Shown: positions 22,871-36,209 of the stretch, piece by piece
Layout: the number at the start of each line of letters is the position of its first letter
Position numbering within the stretch: position 1 is the stretch's first letter
Assembly (NCBI GenBank): GCA_030549335.1
Contig: CM060183.1
Location: forward strand, 22,270,552-22,334,551
Reading direction: 5' to 3'
DNA: 64,000 nucleotides
Origin: Pontederia crassipes
Taxonomy: Eukaryota > Streptophyta > Magnoliopsida > Commelinales > Pontederiaceae
Notes under the pieces: generated by a model
Databases searched by the model: none
The model's input: the letters and a program-made list of their open reading frames with translations, nothing else
What the model was told of the DNA's origin: nothing
Position numbers and translations under genes: made by a program

Positions 22871-25390
22871 TATTCATGTCAGAGAAAAAAATATTGAACC
22901 AATGAGAAGGGAATCTAAGGGTATGTTTGGGATTTAGTAACAAGCGTTGTCGTAACATACCTCGCATGTCGAGACTTTGCAGTCCGAGAAATCGTAGGAA
23001 ACTTTAAGGAAGGACACCTCCGTCATGTTTCTATCACCTGATGAAAAGAACGCAGCACTGTGCTTAGAACGCACTTCAAATGAACCGGTTGTAGATTTAG
23101 AATTAATTAAGGAAAGGATGTGATAGGGTGGTGTCCCATGACTTTGTGAAGCCTTCTGGATAGAAAATAATGGGAAAGAACGTTATATTAGGCTTTGTTT
23201 GGATATAATACTTAAAACATATTTTTATATGTTTACTTTATGTAAAAGTTTTTTTTATTCTTTATGTTTTATTCTTATTTATATCACTTAATAAATAGTT
23301 TACTAAAAATTATGCAAGTTAATGATGCAAGAAAAAAAAAGGAGTAGCTCAAACATAATTCTATTAGTTAAATAAACCAAAAAAAATATGTTATAAATAT
23401 CAATGGATAATAAAAAAATGCGATTGGAAGTTTGGAACAAACTTTTAAGACAATCATTTTACTGTTTAGAATATCAACTGAAATTATAAATGACTAAAAA
23501 AAAGTAAGCACTAAAGATAATACGTAATGGCAACATTGTGCAACTTGAATAAATGTGATAAATAAATTAGTAAAAGTAGGATAGAGATACACTAATAATT
23601 GTGAAGAAAGATAAAACAAGCATGTTTCATTTAAGAACCATTATAAGCATTATATATAGAAAAGAAATAGGATAATAATTACATTAATTGCACCATTATA
23701 AAACATGATAATATATTAACGTTACAAAATAATAAATGAGTCATCAATTCTAACGCACTGCTAAATAAAATAAGAAAACGTATATAAAAATAATTCAGCA
23801 GCCCAACTCGCCAAAGCCCATTCTACTCCGCCAAAGTATAAAAACCTCACTTAACAAAAAAAAAAACTAAGCCCCAAATCTTTTTTTTTTCCTATCACAC
23901 ACAACTACACAAGTGGGCAACAGCAGCTACTCTCTTCCTCTCTCTTTCTCTCTCTCAAACTCTCTCTTACCCAGCCGTAGAAATGAATAAACACTAGGAG
24001 TAAGATTAAATTAAATCTAATATGGCGGTAAGGTGTTTGTTGAAATGTTTGATTGAATTAAAGGGCATTTAGTAGTTTAGAAGGAAATGGTTAGTCATGG
24101 ATGTGTTTAATTTAGTTAATATGAATTCATATTTATTTGATATTATTATGCATTGTAATTTGAATAAAATATATAAAACACTATAATTTATGGATGACAA
24201 ATGAGATTTAAATTTATTGTTGCTGATGAATAAAGTTAGATAAATAAATAGCATTAAGCATGGCAGGACTTAGGCAAATACTATAGTTGTAATAATAAAA
24301 TTCCTTCTTTTGTGGTATAAACAAATCTATATGCAAGTAGTTCATAATGGTATTGTACTAATTGCTGGAATTATTGTTGCAGTGGAATACTTAATTTTAC
24401 TTAGCTTATCATATAAAATCAGATCTATAACTTGGCTGAATAGAATACTTGTATAAGGTAGGGTATGGAAATAAACACTAAACATACTTTAATCTTTAAG
24501 TTGGTCCGATTAATATTCAATGCGATGATCTGAATTAAATTGTTAACTAAATTTCAATAATAGTTCAGGAATTGGAATTAAGATTGAAAGTTGTTTAAGA
24601 AAATTATACATGGTTACCCTCTAAAAAAAATACATGGTTAGTAAATAATATAAGATTGTTAATTATTCGGAATTAATAGTTAGAACTATATAGAAATGAT
24701 TAATACACCTTGACGTATTGTAAGATAATTTATTGGACAGATTTTAGTGCCATATACACTAAGGATTAAGTGTTGATCATAGTAACAATGGTAATGTTAG
24801 CTAAACAAGATTATGTGATGTGATAGGTTTAGTATAAAATTTATCATAATTGTTTATTTTTAAAGAAACTTTTTTTAGAATATTGTGAATAGGTACTTTT
24901 ATGTGTTATTGGATTTGGACGAGGTGGTAATTTGGATCTAAAAAATTCAAGTGAGTGGGTTTATCCACAAAAATAGTGATAACGACTTTCGAACAATTGC
25001 ATATTTCTTTTCCATGTCGATATGGTAATCAATTTTATTTGATTTGACGTGTGTAATGCTTTTTATGTGTATGAATGCTTCAATATGCCATTAAACTGAT
25101 TGTTGATTATGTCACCTTACAACAATGATGAATTATATGTCATGAATTTATGACGTTGGTTTTACGAGCGAGATTATTGAAGTACTTGAAATGTCACTAA
25201 TTATTGTGCACTTAGATGTGTGATAAATTGTATTCACGCATTGCATGTTAAAACTATTTTTGCATTTCTTATCTCGTATGTCTATTCAACACCGAAATGA
25301 TTGTTTATGGGCGATAATGCTTTTGGCATGAAATAGGACACGAGGATAGGAATTATTGACCAATATATGTTTTGGTGTGTGTGTGTGCTT
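22871..25390. other. AT-rich intergenic DNA, nothing recognised
   Basis: Very AT-rich. There is a CT-rich patch at 23925-23975. No gene, RNA or clear repeat structure is supported. Confidence 0.55.
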
Positions 25391-25394
25391 GGAT

Positions 25395-26350
25395 ATATAT
25401 ATCCTATGCCCCTACTTTTAAGATCGTTCGATCTGAGATGGGTGGACGAGATCGAGGCGCGCCGGTTTGAGCATCCAATTCAAGAGTCTGTGTATGCGCG
25501 AGTTGCTGATCCACCTCCACATGAGTTGGTGGTCCACGTTTGGTTCTCCCTGCGGGTTGATCGTCTCCTTCGTCTCCACACGACTTGCTGGATGGCAGCG
25601 GTGAGCAGGACGGCATAGGGCGATTCGGGCAGTGCGGGAGAGCAGACAACGTCGGTAGCAATCGGGCAGACGACGACGAGGTCATCTCTCTCATTGATGA
25701 CATTTGATCGGCATTCATGCACTGAGGGCGATCGAGCGACATCTGATTGGCGATCGAGCGACATCTGATTGGCATTCGCACATGGAGGGAATCGAACGAT
25801 GAGGTCATCTCTCTGATCAGCGCATGGAGGGTGATCGAGTGGCGATCGTGCGTGGAGCGGCAATCCTGATCCACGAGCAAGAGCGCAGGGAAAAGGACGA
25901 TCAAGCGGCCACCATTCCTGGGTTGCCAGTGGTCACATATCTTGTCCCTCTCTCTGTTGTGATCTACCCTCTTCTCCATCTCTCCTCTGTTGTATCTTGC
26001 CGGTGCGGCATCGAAAAGGGGGGTGTCTCCCCCCCTCTATGAGCTCGTTGGTGAGCACACGAAGGGGGCTGCCACCCCCCTTCTCCTCATAGATTCATCG
26101 TGGTGCCACCCTCCTTTGCTCGCCTTCTTGACGTCGAAAGCTGACGCCGTGCATGCCGCCACCGTCGCGTTCCTTCGCCCGCCTCCTTGCTTCTACGTCG
26201 TAAGTCCCCCTAGCACTGATCCGCTCCTCTGAACCGTCGTTGAATCGCTCGAACCGGCACTGAACCATTTCAACTCTTCTTTTGAATTGGCACACGCACA
26301 TCAAGGCTGTCCATCTCAGATCGGATGGCCTTGAAAGCATGGGCGCAAGG
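25395..26350. mobile_element. Gene-free GC island bounded by inverted repeats, possible DNA transposon
   Basis: A GC-rich block of about 0.9 kb has related inverted ends. The left GTTCGATCTGAGATGG (25426-25441) matches the complement of the right (CATCCGATCTGAGATGG, about 26307-26325), and weaker similarity extends outward through ATGC...TTTTAAG. The interior carries short tandem copies of GATCGAGCGACATCTGATTGG near 25728-25770. Long open frames exist on both strands but look compositional. No target duplication was fixed; a MULE-type or captured-sequence element is possible. Confidence 0.4.
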
Positions 26351-29300
26351 TGCTACCACTCCTAATATTCTTGGGGTCGTGCATGTGTATATATTCCTTG
26401 GCATGGAACAGGGCATGTGGGGTGAATATTATAGCTCTTGACATGAAATAGGGCCTAGGGAGCGAATACACATGCATGACCCCATGAGTTGAGACCGTGC
26501 AGACAGTGAAGCATAAAAAAATAAATTTTCTTGCATTCATGACATATTATTTTTATTTGAGTTTTATTGGTAAATACAAATAGTTTTTTTTATGAGTTTT
26601 CAATTTTATAGATTTCCATCACTCACTGAGCTTGTTGATATTCATCCTTCTTGTTTAATTTTTGTAGGAACTAAATAAACTATTCTTACTTGTTTGCTAT
26701 AAAATAAGAAATGAAAACAAAGGGGTAAGGCATAGAATGTGTGTGAGGGACGTGTGACCCTTTTATTTCATTTGAATTTTGTTACCTAAATTGATATTTT
26801 AAATTTTCTATTCCATACTTTTGGAGTATGTATGGTTTTGGAGTTATCAAACATATCGATACTCGTGGATTTAGTTGGAGAGTGATCTTAGGCTTGAGTT
26901 CCTCATTTTACTTCTAATGATAAATCATTAGTATTGTCATTATAATCCCTAATGATTACTTACTCCAATTTAATTGCTTGAAATGAGGTAACATTACATG
27001 TTGTATAAAAAGGATTTATTTACACATGAAACATACTGAATTCTTTGAGAAATTCAAAAGTTAGTTTATTTCTTAACGTTGATTTTTTGTCGAATATTTA
27101 ATTTTTTTTGGATATTTGAATTTAAATTTAAACGATTGATTTCACAACTTACCCCTTGTGCTGCTTTATGAGGTGTTAAGTGATACATCAATATTAGTTG
27201 GTTATCCCTAATTGACTAGAAAAATGACTACCATAACAAGTTCATGTGAAGAATTTGATATTTTTTAAAGAACATTTTAACCTAATGTTGCACGTTGATA
27301 ATAGATCCGTGCATCTCCCTTATACAAGTATGACCTTCAATTTCTTGGAATTCTCCCTAAAAAAAGAAGTGGTTCCATTAAGTCTCATTAGTTTGTGATA
27401 ATTGACAAAAGGAAAATTAACAATCTCCAAAGGAATCCCAATCAGATTACAAATAAAAGAAAAGGACAAAATAATAAAAAATTGCAAAAGGGAAGAAGAT
27501 GCAAATCGTCTTTCCTGCATGCCAACTAATGGAGAGAGAAGAGCACGTCCAATGGAGTGTTACTTGCAATCCAATGGAGATCAATGACCTGTTACACTTG
27601 TAGGGCTGTAGATAATATTTTTATATAATATTCTAACTATATTATTATTTTACTTAATATTTGGTTAGAAAAATTTCCATATTTTAAAATTTAAATATTT
27701 TATATAAATAGTTTACATTTATTATTATTATCATATTAAAAAAATTATAATATAATAATATACAGTTAAATAAAGAAAAATAAAATATGGTGAAAAAAAT
27801 GAAAAAGAGTAGAATATCTCTATTCTTCTAAAAAGGAATAAAGATATTCTTCAAATTGAAATATGTATAACGGTTTTACACTCTTCAAAATGATTTTGCA
27901 AAAATTAAAATTTAATTTAGTTTTATTCCATGTCAGAAGCTATTTCACACTTTATTCACGAACCAAACGTTATCATGCAAATGAAGACGAAAGAAAGGAG
28001 AGAAACACTGGAGCAATTGCATCAACAAATATAGCTCTTAAGTAGTTAATTTGACTGGTTAAGGAAGCTTGATTCGCCAGGAATGAGAAAGTTTGAGCAA
28101 TCCGTAGAGTACACAACAATAATTAATTTTTATGGACAAAGACATATAAAAGAAGTCCGAATGGTTCATAATCAACTAAACCTCCATAAACAAATATCAT
28201 ACATCACGAAAAATAAAAGCTCAAGAGTCAAATTCTTGTAAAATTCTCTGTTCTTTTTTCTTGAGTGTGCTTACTTATAAAAAAAGAATGTAATAGATTT
28301 TGTGAGTTGATGTGAACTTTATGATTAGATCAAGAATAACAATAGAAGAATTAAGGTTTATCGATATAAGTAGATGGATGTGACGAAGTTACTATTGTCT
28401 TTTGTGTTATAATGCTTAAAAAATTTATGAAACTCATATGGAATGCTCCAATAGAGATCTAATAATATGCAACAAATAGGTATATAGAAAATGTTAAAAT
28501 TATTTATTTTACTATTTGAGACTAAAAATGATTGATTCCTAGATTATATCACAAGTAATATTATGTCCGTGGATATCAAAGAAATGTTGGATTCTATACC
28601 CCTTGGAGACTATATTTTGATATGATGTTATCCACTTTATTATTGGGCTCCTGTCTTTGTAATGCATCATCTATTATTTTTTGAGGTCTGTGTACTCAAC
28701 ATGGTACTGTAAAAAATATCATGAACAAATATGTGAACATCTATCTTGTTCTATGTGACAGGAACATGATTGATTTTTAAATTAGATAATAAATATAATG
28801 GCTAGAGAAGCATAATATTTTAGTCATTGAGTTATTTGATAAGCTTTTGTCATAATTAGATTAATTAAAGAATATATCTCGGGGATAAGGTTATATAAGT
28901 TGTGTACCACTAAGTCTGTTTGATTTCTAAAAATTCAATTTATATATGTATCACCCTAGGATTTTTTTTATAGAATTGTCTAGATAGAATAAATTCTAAA
29001 ATGCCTATTTAATGGAGGGCCAATTTTGAAACACTAAATTTGAATATTTATAGAAAAAAGATGTGCATTAAATCATAGATGTCAATCAAAGTGTTTTGTT
29101 CCACAAGTAGACTAAAATTATAATTTTATATAATTAGAAAAAGTAATATGTCTAAGGAGTCTCATAAAATATCTTTTTAAAGAAAGTTAAATCAAATAAA
29201 GATGTTATATGTGTGATTGATTATGAATTTTATACTAAACATTACTGAATTTGTCATATTAATTTTAAATGACACTATGAAATGAGTGAAACTACGGAAC

Positions 29301-29700
29301 TTACGTGGATGGAACGTCAAAGTATAGTTTTAAGAAAACAATGTGATAATAAGTATATGATATACTTTTGGCAATTGTAGAATTGATGCAATATATTATT
29401 CTATCTATTAGAACCTAATGTTAAATGGAGAAAAGACGGGCGTGGTGTCAATGGACTTTTTTTTGTTATGTGAAAGAAAGATAGTGTATATTTGCTGAAC
29501 AAGAACATAAAATAAGTTGGGTCGTCAATATTCTTTTATATTTTGTATTTTCAATCTTAATCTTACTTGGTTGCTTACCAATTATCTTAATATTTTAAAC
29601 TTTTCAAATGAGTTTTAGCTATCGTGAAATTATTTAAATACTTTTTTGTACCCATACGAGACCCTCGTGTACTAGTTACTAATACCTAATTAATTCGGAG
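26351..29700. other. AT-rich intergenic DNA
   Basis: No gene is recognised. A stretch at 27600-27980 shares blocks (AATATCTCTATTCTT, then ACACTTT/CTTCAAAATGATTTT, then ACCAAACGTT) with the MITE-like element at 36835-37259, so it is probably another, decayed copy of that family. The remainder has no coding signal. Confidence 0.5.
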
Positions 29701-29719
29701 TCATAACAAAAATGAAACG

Positions 29720-31235
29720 ATATTAGTAGCGACGCAATATAGCGTCGCCAAAAGCTGTGACGCTATATAGACGTCACTAGTGCCTTTATAGCGCCTACTT
29801 CGCGTCACGATAATGAGACGCTACTTGCCTCTCGATAGCGTCTCATTAGCGTCTTCTTAGCTATTCAGTGGATGAACGCTAATTTTGGTGCAATCGAGAC
29901 GCTATTATTTCGCGTCACGAATCGAAAATGCACGGCAGCACCTAGCGCCATTCTCGTGTCGACGTCGTTAGACGTAAATCTAGTGTCGCAAGTTTGGTGG
30001 CTCTAAAGAGACGTTATATGGCATCTCAGAGATAGACGATACTATTTGGACGTTACCGTGTTACTCATAACTTGTCTACATTTATCTCGTTATTTATTTT
30101 ATATTTAAACACTATATATTATATATACTATATGTTAATCAATAAATTTATTAAATATTATATTAGTATTAATTACACGATTATCAACATATTATCTATA
30201 GCGTATTATCAACATATATATATTAATTAGACGATTATATATATATGTATTTTTACATGATAGGAGTGTTCCTAAATATATAATTTGTTACCTATATTAT
30301 TTATGTTATCTATACATATAATATATATAATATCTTAATTATGCATATCTTATTATTGTATACTTAATCATGAAATTACGATGGTTGATTGAGTGATTTG
30401 CTACCATTGTAGCGTCACAGTGGCGACTCAATAGCGTCCACGTAGCGTCTAACTAGAGCCGCCGTTACAGTCGACGCTATGGTGACACTATTGGTGTCAC
30501 TGTAGCGTCTCAAAATTGAAACGCGATAGTCTATTCGACGCTAGTTCGGCGCTACGGTGTCACTAAATGTAACTAGCGACTCAATAGCGTCGGTATTGCG
30601 CCTCCTAAGCCGACTTGTTACCCTTCGCTTAATCGAGCACATATAGACATATAAATACGTGTATATACTTATACTTATATATAATAAGTGCATATATACA
30701 TATTATTATAACTTAATATCACACATATAAACATATACACATATATTCACTTCGAATACATATACATATACACGTTATATATATATATATATATATATAC
30801 GACTCGCACATGTATAGACATATACATACACATATATATTTATAATATATATAGATAAACACATTGTTGTAACTTAATCTCCCACATGTAGACATATATA
30901 TACATACGCATATATTACATATGTATATATATATACAAATATATACACATATACATAGATATTTATAATTTTGTATACATACATGATAGATTGTTGGAAG
31001 AAAATAAAATAATTGGAACGGGGCACAATGCAATGAGACGCTACATTGATAAATAAAATTTCATACATACTAAAAATATTTGAAAAAAACTTTTAATGAG
31101 CGTCTCAATGGCATCGCATTCTTGAGACGCTAAACCCAGTGAGATGTCCCGACAACGTTGTAGTGTCACTACGTTATCTTAGTGACATATTAGCTTCTCT
31201 ATAGCGCCGCGCTCGCCTTCTTTGGCGACGCTAAA
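29720..31235. repeat. CACTA left subterminal motif arrays in three clusters
   Basis: Copies of TAGCGTC/GACGCTA and close variants cluster at 29720-30060, 30400-30625 and 31020-31235, in both orientations. AT-rich gaps, including ATAC/TATA-rich simple sequence (30640-31010), separate them. One subterminal cluster per end is usual, so three on the left may reflect internal duplication or insertion. Confidence 0.7.
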
Positions 31236-31269
31236 AAATTACTTAAATCCTTAATCCCTCTTCTCGGTT

Positions 31270-31915
31270 TTCACTTTTACTGTTTACCTTCTTCGACGTC
31301 CGCCGCCCGACCTCCGACGCCTGACCTCCGACGCCCGCCACCTCCACTGTGCCCCTCCAACGTCCTCCACTGTCGCCTCCGCCCTTCGACCGATGTCCGA
31401 CGCCCGCCACCTCCACCGCACCCCTCCGACGCCCGAAGTCCGCCCTCCACCGTCGCCGTCGCCCTCCGCATTCGACCGCCTCCTCCTCCCTCCCCGACGC
31501 CCGTCCTCCACCGCCGTCGCCCTCCGTATTCGACCGCCTCCTCCTCCCTCCCTGACACTCGTCCTCCACCGCCGCCGCCGCCCTCCGCATTCGACCGTCG
31601 CCCTTCGCATTCGACCGTCGCCCTTGGCCTCCTCCTCCTCCCTACGCCTCGTCCGCCCTCGACCACCTCCACCGCCCTCTGCCTCCACTGCCGCATGCCG
31701 CCTCCACCGACACCTCCTCTTCCTCCTCCTCCCTCCGCCTCCACTGCCCTCCACCGCCGCCACCGCTCGCCTCCGCCCCGCCTCGTCCGCCCTCCGCCTC
31801 CATCATCGCCCTTCGCCTCCACCGCCGCCTCGTCCGCCCTCCACCGCCTCCGCCGCCACTGCTCTCCGCCTCCACCATCGTCTCAGCCGCCCTCCGGTTA
31901 AGAAGGTACTAGTCC
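31270..31915. repeat. GC-rich CCTCC/CCGCC degenerate tandem repeat inside the CACTA element
   Basis: About 640 bp of pyrimidine-rich plus strand contain recurring units such as CGCATTCGACCGCCTCCTCC and CGTCCTCCACCGCCG. Open frames of up to 181 codons occur on both strands because stop codons are rare in such sequence; they are not genes. It sits just upstream of the TNP2-like region, where an untranslated leader of the transposase transcript would be expected. Confidence 0.75.
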
Positions 31916-32343
31916 GCCACCATGTATGTTAAGTTAATTATTAATGCATGAAGTTAAATTAAGTTAATTATTCATGTTAAGTTAAGTATTACTTATTCAT
32001 GTTATGAATTAAGTTAAGTATTACTTAAGTTAAGTATCATCTCTTTGGATCAAGCTAGTCTTCGCGGAAGAACAAAAATTATAGTGCATGCAGTAATTGC
32101 TCGATATTATTTCTTGCTGAAGTTGCATAATTTAATGTTGTATGATATAGCAACAATTTGAAAGTTTTCAAATGCGTCAGTGCTTACGAATCACATCTTG
32201 CTAGTTTTAATAGTTACACATTTCGATAAAAGTTTTAATCGCTCAGATCTTAGGTCGATCTCAAGCCAAGTTAACTTATGAACTAATTCATGTACTTCCA
32301 CATTCTTGGTGATAAAAATGAGATTATGATTCGACGACGATGT

Positions 32344-32396
32344 ACTTGAAACATGTGATTTTGGACTTCGTAATTTCAAAATCACACGTTTCAAGT
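32344..32396. other. 20-bp inverted repeat (hairpin) upstream of the transposase
   Basis: ACTTGAAACATGTGATTTTG (32344-32363) and CAAAATCACACGTTTCAAGT (32377-32396) pair over 20 bases with one mismatch around a 13-base loop. It lies about 40 bp upstream of the presumed transposase start codon at 32439 and could form a stem in the transcript. Confidence 0.75.
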
Positions 32397-32438
32397 CCAC
32401 GGATTTGATTACTTGGCTTAATGTTCTCCGTTACAGAA

Positions 32439-34699
32439 ATGATAAAACCAGATCGTAGTTGGATTCGTTGTTGGAAGGATAAACATGGCGTCATAACTGA
32501 ATAATATAAGGATGATGTTGATGAATTCATTAATGTGGCATATCAAAATGAAGGTGTTGCTTCTTCATATGGCGAAATCTTATGTCCATGCCGGAAGTGC
32601 AAATGTTATCAGTGGAAAGTAAGATATGATGTGCAGAAAGATTTATATTACAACGGTTTCTTACTTACATACACCAATTGGTTCTTTCATGGCGAAGAAA
32701 AATGGAATAAAGAAACAAGTAATGTAGATACCGTTGTGGGCGACTCGAGCAATCCGTACAGGGACATGATATGAGATGCAATGTTAGAAGAAAATATTTG
32801 TGAAACATTGATTGAAGAAGACCCGAATCCTTCGACTTCTAAGTTTTATAATATTCTCGAAGAAGCAGATAAACCTTTATGGGATGGATGCGTGAAGCAA
32901 ACTACACTTTCTGCAGTGGCACAACTAATGAACTTAAAATCAGAATTTAATATGAGCGAAAGTTGTTTTGACCGGATGCTTGCCATTATTAAGAGTATGC
33001 TTCCAACTTTAGAAAAATTACCGGGACATTTTTACAAGTGCAAACGGTTGATGAGAGATTTAGAATTGGAATATCAGAAGATTGATGCATGTCGCAATCA
33101 TTGCATGTTGTACTACAAGGAAAACAACTCACTTATGAGTTGTTCTATTTATGGCGAACCCAGATTCAAACCGAAAAATAATTATCAAAGTTCGAAAAAA
33201 ATGTGGCAAATGCAATATTTAGATACTTTTCGATTGTTCTAAGATTACAACGACTATTTCTTTTTGAAAAAACTGCATCATTTATGATGTGGCACAGAGA
33301 AGGGGCACGTGAATATCAAAATTCAATTATACATCCTTCGGATGCGGAGACATGGAGACGATTTGATGCATTTCATCCAACTTTTTCTGCAGAATCACGC
33401 AATGTTAGATTGAGACTTTGCACCAATGGCTTCAACCCATTTGGCTCATTAAGTACTGCTTATTCATGTTGGCCAATTTTTGTGACACCTTATAATTTGC
33501 CTCCAAGCATGTGTATGAGACGAGAGAATATATTGCTTACCTATATGATCCCGGGTCCTCGATCTCATAGTAAAAGTTTAGATATTTACTTAAGACCTTT
33601 GATTGATGAACTCAAGATGTTGTGGGAGGATGGCGTGATTACTTATGACAAATTTAAAAAGCAAAATTTCATTATGAGAGCCGCATTAATGTGGACCATA
33701 AGTGATTTTTCGACATATGGAATATTGAGTGGTTGGAGTACAAAAGGAAAATTTTCTTGTCCCATATGTGGAAAGAATACGAAATCCTTTTATTTAAAAA
33801 ATTGTAGAAAAGTTTGCTGGTTTGATTGTCATATGATGTTTTTGCCATTGGAGAATTCGATGCGTCGTGATCGAAACTCATTTAAAAAGAATACATCCGA
33901 GAACACTTTGTGTCCAACTCATTTGTCGGGAAAAGAATTGCTAGAGCAAGTAAACAAGCTTAGTGAAGTCTCATTCGGACTGAAGGCCGGTAGTTATAAG
34001 CAAATTGGGTTTGGAAGTGAACATAATTGGGAGAAAAGAAGTATTTTTTGGGAGTTGCCTTATTGATCTTCAAACTTGGTACGTCATAACTTGAACATCA
34101 TGCATGTGAAGAAGAACATATTTGACAACATCTTCAACATTATTATGGATGTTAAAGGAAGAACAAAAGATAGCATACAGGCTCACGAAGACATGAAATT
34201 AATATGTAAAAGACCAAAGTTAGATATCATTCATCTTCAAAATGGTAAATGCAAAAAGCCAAAAGCTACTTATGTCTTGAGCAATGATCAAAGAAAAGTG
34301 GTTTTCGAATGGGTAAAGCAATTGAAATTCTTCGACGGATATATATCAAACATATCTCGTTATTTTAACTTAGACAATCGGAAGATACACGGGATGAAGC
34401 GCAATGATTGTCATATTTTTATGCAAAGGCTGCTTCCAATTCCCTTTAAAGAACTTTTGCCAAAGGTCATCTGAGAGGTTTTAATAGAATTGTCCATGTT
34501 CTTTAAAGAGTTGTGCATCCATCGTTCGGAAAAAGACATATCTCGATTAGAGGCTTCTATTGTGATTACTGTGTGCAAGGTTGAGAAGATATTTCCACCT
34601 TCTTTCTTTGATGTGATGGAAGATTTGATTGTACATCTTCCATATGAAACAAAAATTGTTGGTTCGGATCAGCTTAGGGAAATTAGTTTCATATTTTAA
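32439..34699 (+). pseudogene. TNP2-like CACTA transposase, broken
   Basis: The reading begins MIKPDRSWIRCWK at 32439, the canonical start of the transposase-associated domain, which continues through ILCPCRKCKCYQWKVRYD and GFLLTYTNWFFHGE. The TNP2 transposase domain follows: RYFSIVLRLQRLF, WRRFDAFHPTFSAESRNVRL, NGFNPFGSLSTAYSCWP, IPGPRSHSKSLDIYLRPLI, WTISDFSTYGILSGWSTKG, CPICGKNTKSFYLKN, NIMHVKKNIFDNI and FFDVMEDLIVHLPYETK. Single-base decay is visible: in-frame stops near 32502, 32772, 34064 and 34472, and a frameshift in the A run at about 33195-33201. Homology stops near 34699, short of the usual C-terminal part. Otherwise the protein is nearly collinear, so decay is moderate. Confidence 0.92.
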
Positions 34700-34757
34700 A
34701 ATATAATTTGATTTATATTTATTTTAAAATTACTAAGTTTTAACATTCTATTTGTAG

Positions 34758-35903
34758 GAGGAAAATAAGTTTCATTCGGATCTTAGATTAGGGACGATCC
34801 GGAGAGCTTTTGAGGAGGTCGCTGCGAAACACCTCCGAAATCAATTATACAAGTTTTGCAAGGTCGTCATGTCCGCCGGCCTCACTTTGGATAATGGCAT
34901 ACGAAGATGTCCAAGACATACTAGGCGCTCGGTTTGGGAGCCCCTCTGTAGGAAGTGGTAAGTATGTATACTTTTACATTATTTTTATAAAAATTATAGT
35001 TTTTTTGAAAGTGTAAGTATTTGATGTTCATAAAGGACGGATGAACGATGACAAAGGAAGTCGGAAAAGGTAAGAGTTAACCGTCTTTCGAAGCCCGATG
35101 CACACATCCACATGGGGGGATCGATGCGATTTGACGAGCATCGACGTTTCATGGTAATTTACATATAAATTCAATTTATCAAACATTTTGACTTATACTT
35201 ATATTATCAAATTTGAAACTTTTTCGTAGGAGGAGAAAGAAGACGGTACCGTAGACTTTCACGCGGTCTATGAGGCTACGCATAAGAGCTGGAAGACAAA
35301 CGACCTAGTCACGCTCACTGCTCGTAGGCTTTTGTTAAGTCTCATGATATGATCATTTGGTTCTTAATGTTAGTGTACTATTTTTGAAATACACAATGTT
35401 TAAATTTTTTAGGATGAGTATAACACGAAAATGATTGAAAAATATGAAGATGATCCGAGTACTCAACCACCAGGTATGTTTCTTCGTTGGTTTAGTCATG
35501 TTTTTAATTTATGCGTTTCTTGATATATAATTTATATATTATATGATTGTATAATTTTTCTATTTCGTAGAGGACTCTACTGTCTGGGAGGAGGTGGCCG
35601 GCACGACACGAGGGGATACTTGCGTGGCCTCAGCACAGCCGCTCAGATACCTAAGATGATCGGAGGATATGAAGGAGGTGCATCTGCTCCGAGCTCATCC
35701 GCTGCACATGATATGACGCAGCTATCACAGCAGCTATCGCAGCAGTTATCGGCGCAGATATCACAACAGGTGTCGCAGCAGGTGTCGTAGCAGTTGTCGC
35801 AGTAGTTGGCTCCTCTATTGCAGGCGATCCAGGGATTGATCCTGACGCAGAATCCATCCCCGCGAGGCCATGGACCGAGCGCGTGTGGGTCGAATGTCCG
35901 GAA
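34758..35903 (+). pseudogene. TNPA-like second CACTA gene (Ptta/En/Spm plant-transposase domain), broken or intron-split
   Basis: Coding-like blocks separated by AT-rich, GT-AG-compatible gaps: 34758-34962 (RRAFEEVAAKHLRNQLYKFC), about 35080-35151 (SKPDAHIHMGGSMRFDEHRR), 35230-35335 (DGTVDFHAVYEATHKSWKT), 35413-35473 (DEYNTKMIEKYEDDPSTQPP) and 35571-35903 (GLSTAAQIPKMIGGYEGG, then a Gln/Ser-rich tail). The HxGGSxxFxEHR and later THK motifs match the plant transposase (Ptta/En/Spm) family, which includes TNPA-like proteins that bind subterminal repeats. Two CAG-to-TAG changes lie in the Gln-rich tail. It lies directly downstream of TNP2 in the same orientation, as usual for CACTA elements. Confidence 0.7.
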
Positions 35904-36209
35904 TGATAACAATAATTTCTAAACCTAGGATATAAACAACCCATGAATACAAACAAAGCTTTTGTTACTTATAGATTTAGATATACATAGAGTTTGTTAG
36001 TTCACTTTATTAATTTTCGTATTCTTATGTTTAATATTATGCCTGTGATGCTTTTATATTGCATGTGATGCTTTTATATTGCATGTGATGCTCTTATATT
36101 ATTTGTGATATTTTTATATTGCCTGTAATGAATATCAATGCATGTTTATATGCATTATATAATTGTATGGTTTGGGAAGGGAAAAAATGAGGATTGAATG
36201 GGTAAAAAA

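Noticed and set aside
28300-29650. Possible LTR retrotransposon
   Set aside because: No primer-binding site, polypurine tract, paired LTRs or pol motifs were seen.
30640-31010. Minus-strand Tyr/Cys/Ile-rich frame of 104 codons
   Set aside because: It follows ATAC/TATA simple repeats inside the CACTA left arm and has no coding character.
31243-31932. Long open frames (up to 181 codons) on both strands
   Set aside because: The sequence is a degenerate CCTCC/CCGCC repeat within the CACTA element. Stop codons are rare in such composition and the products are Gly/Arg- or Pro/Ser-rich without domains.
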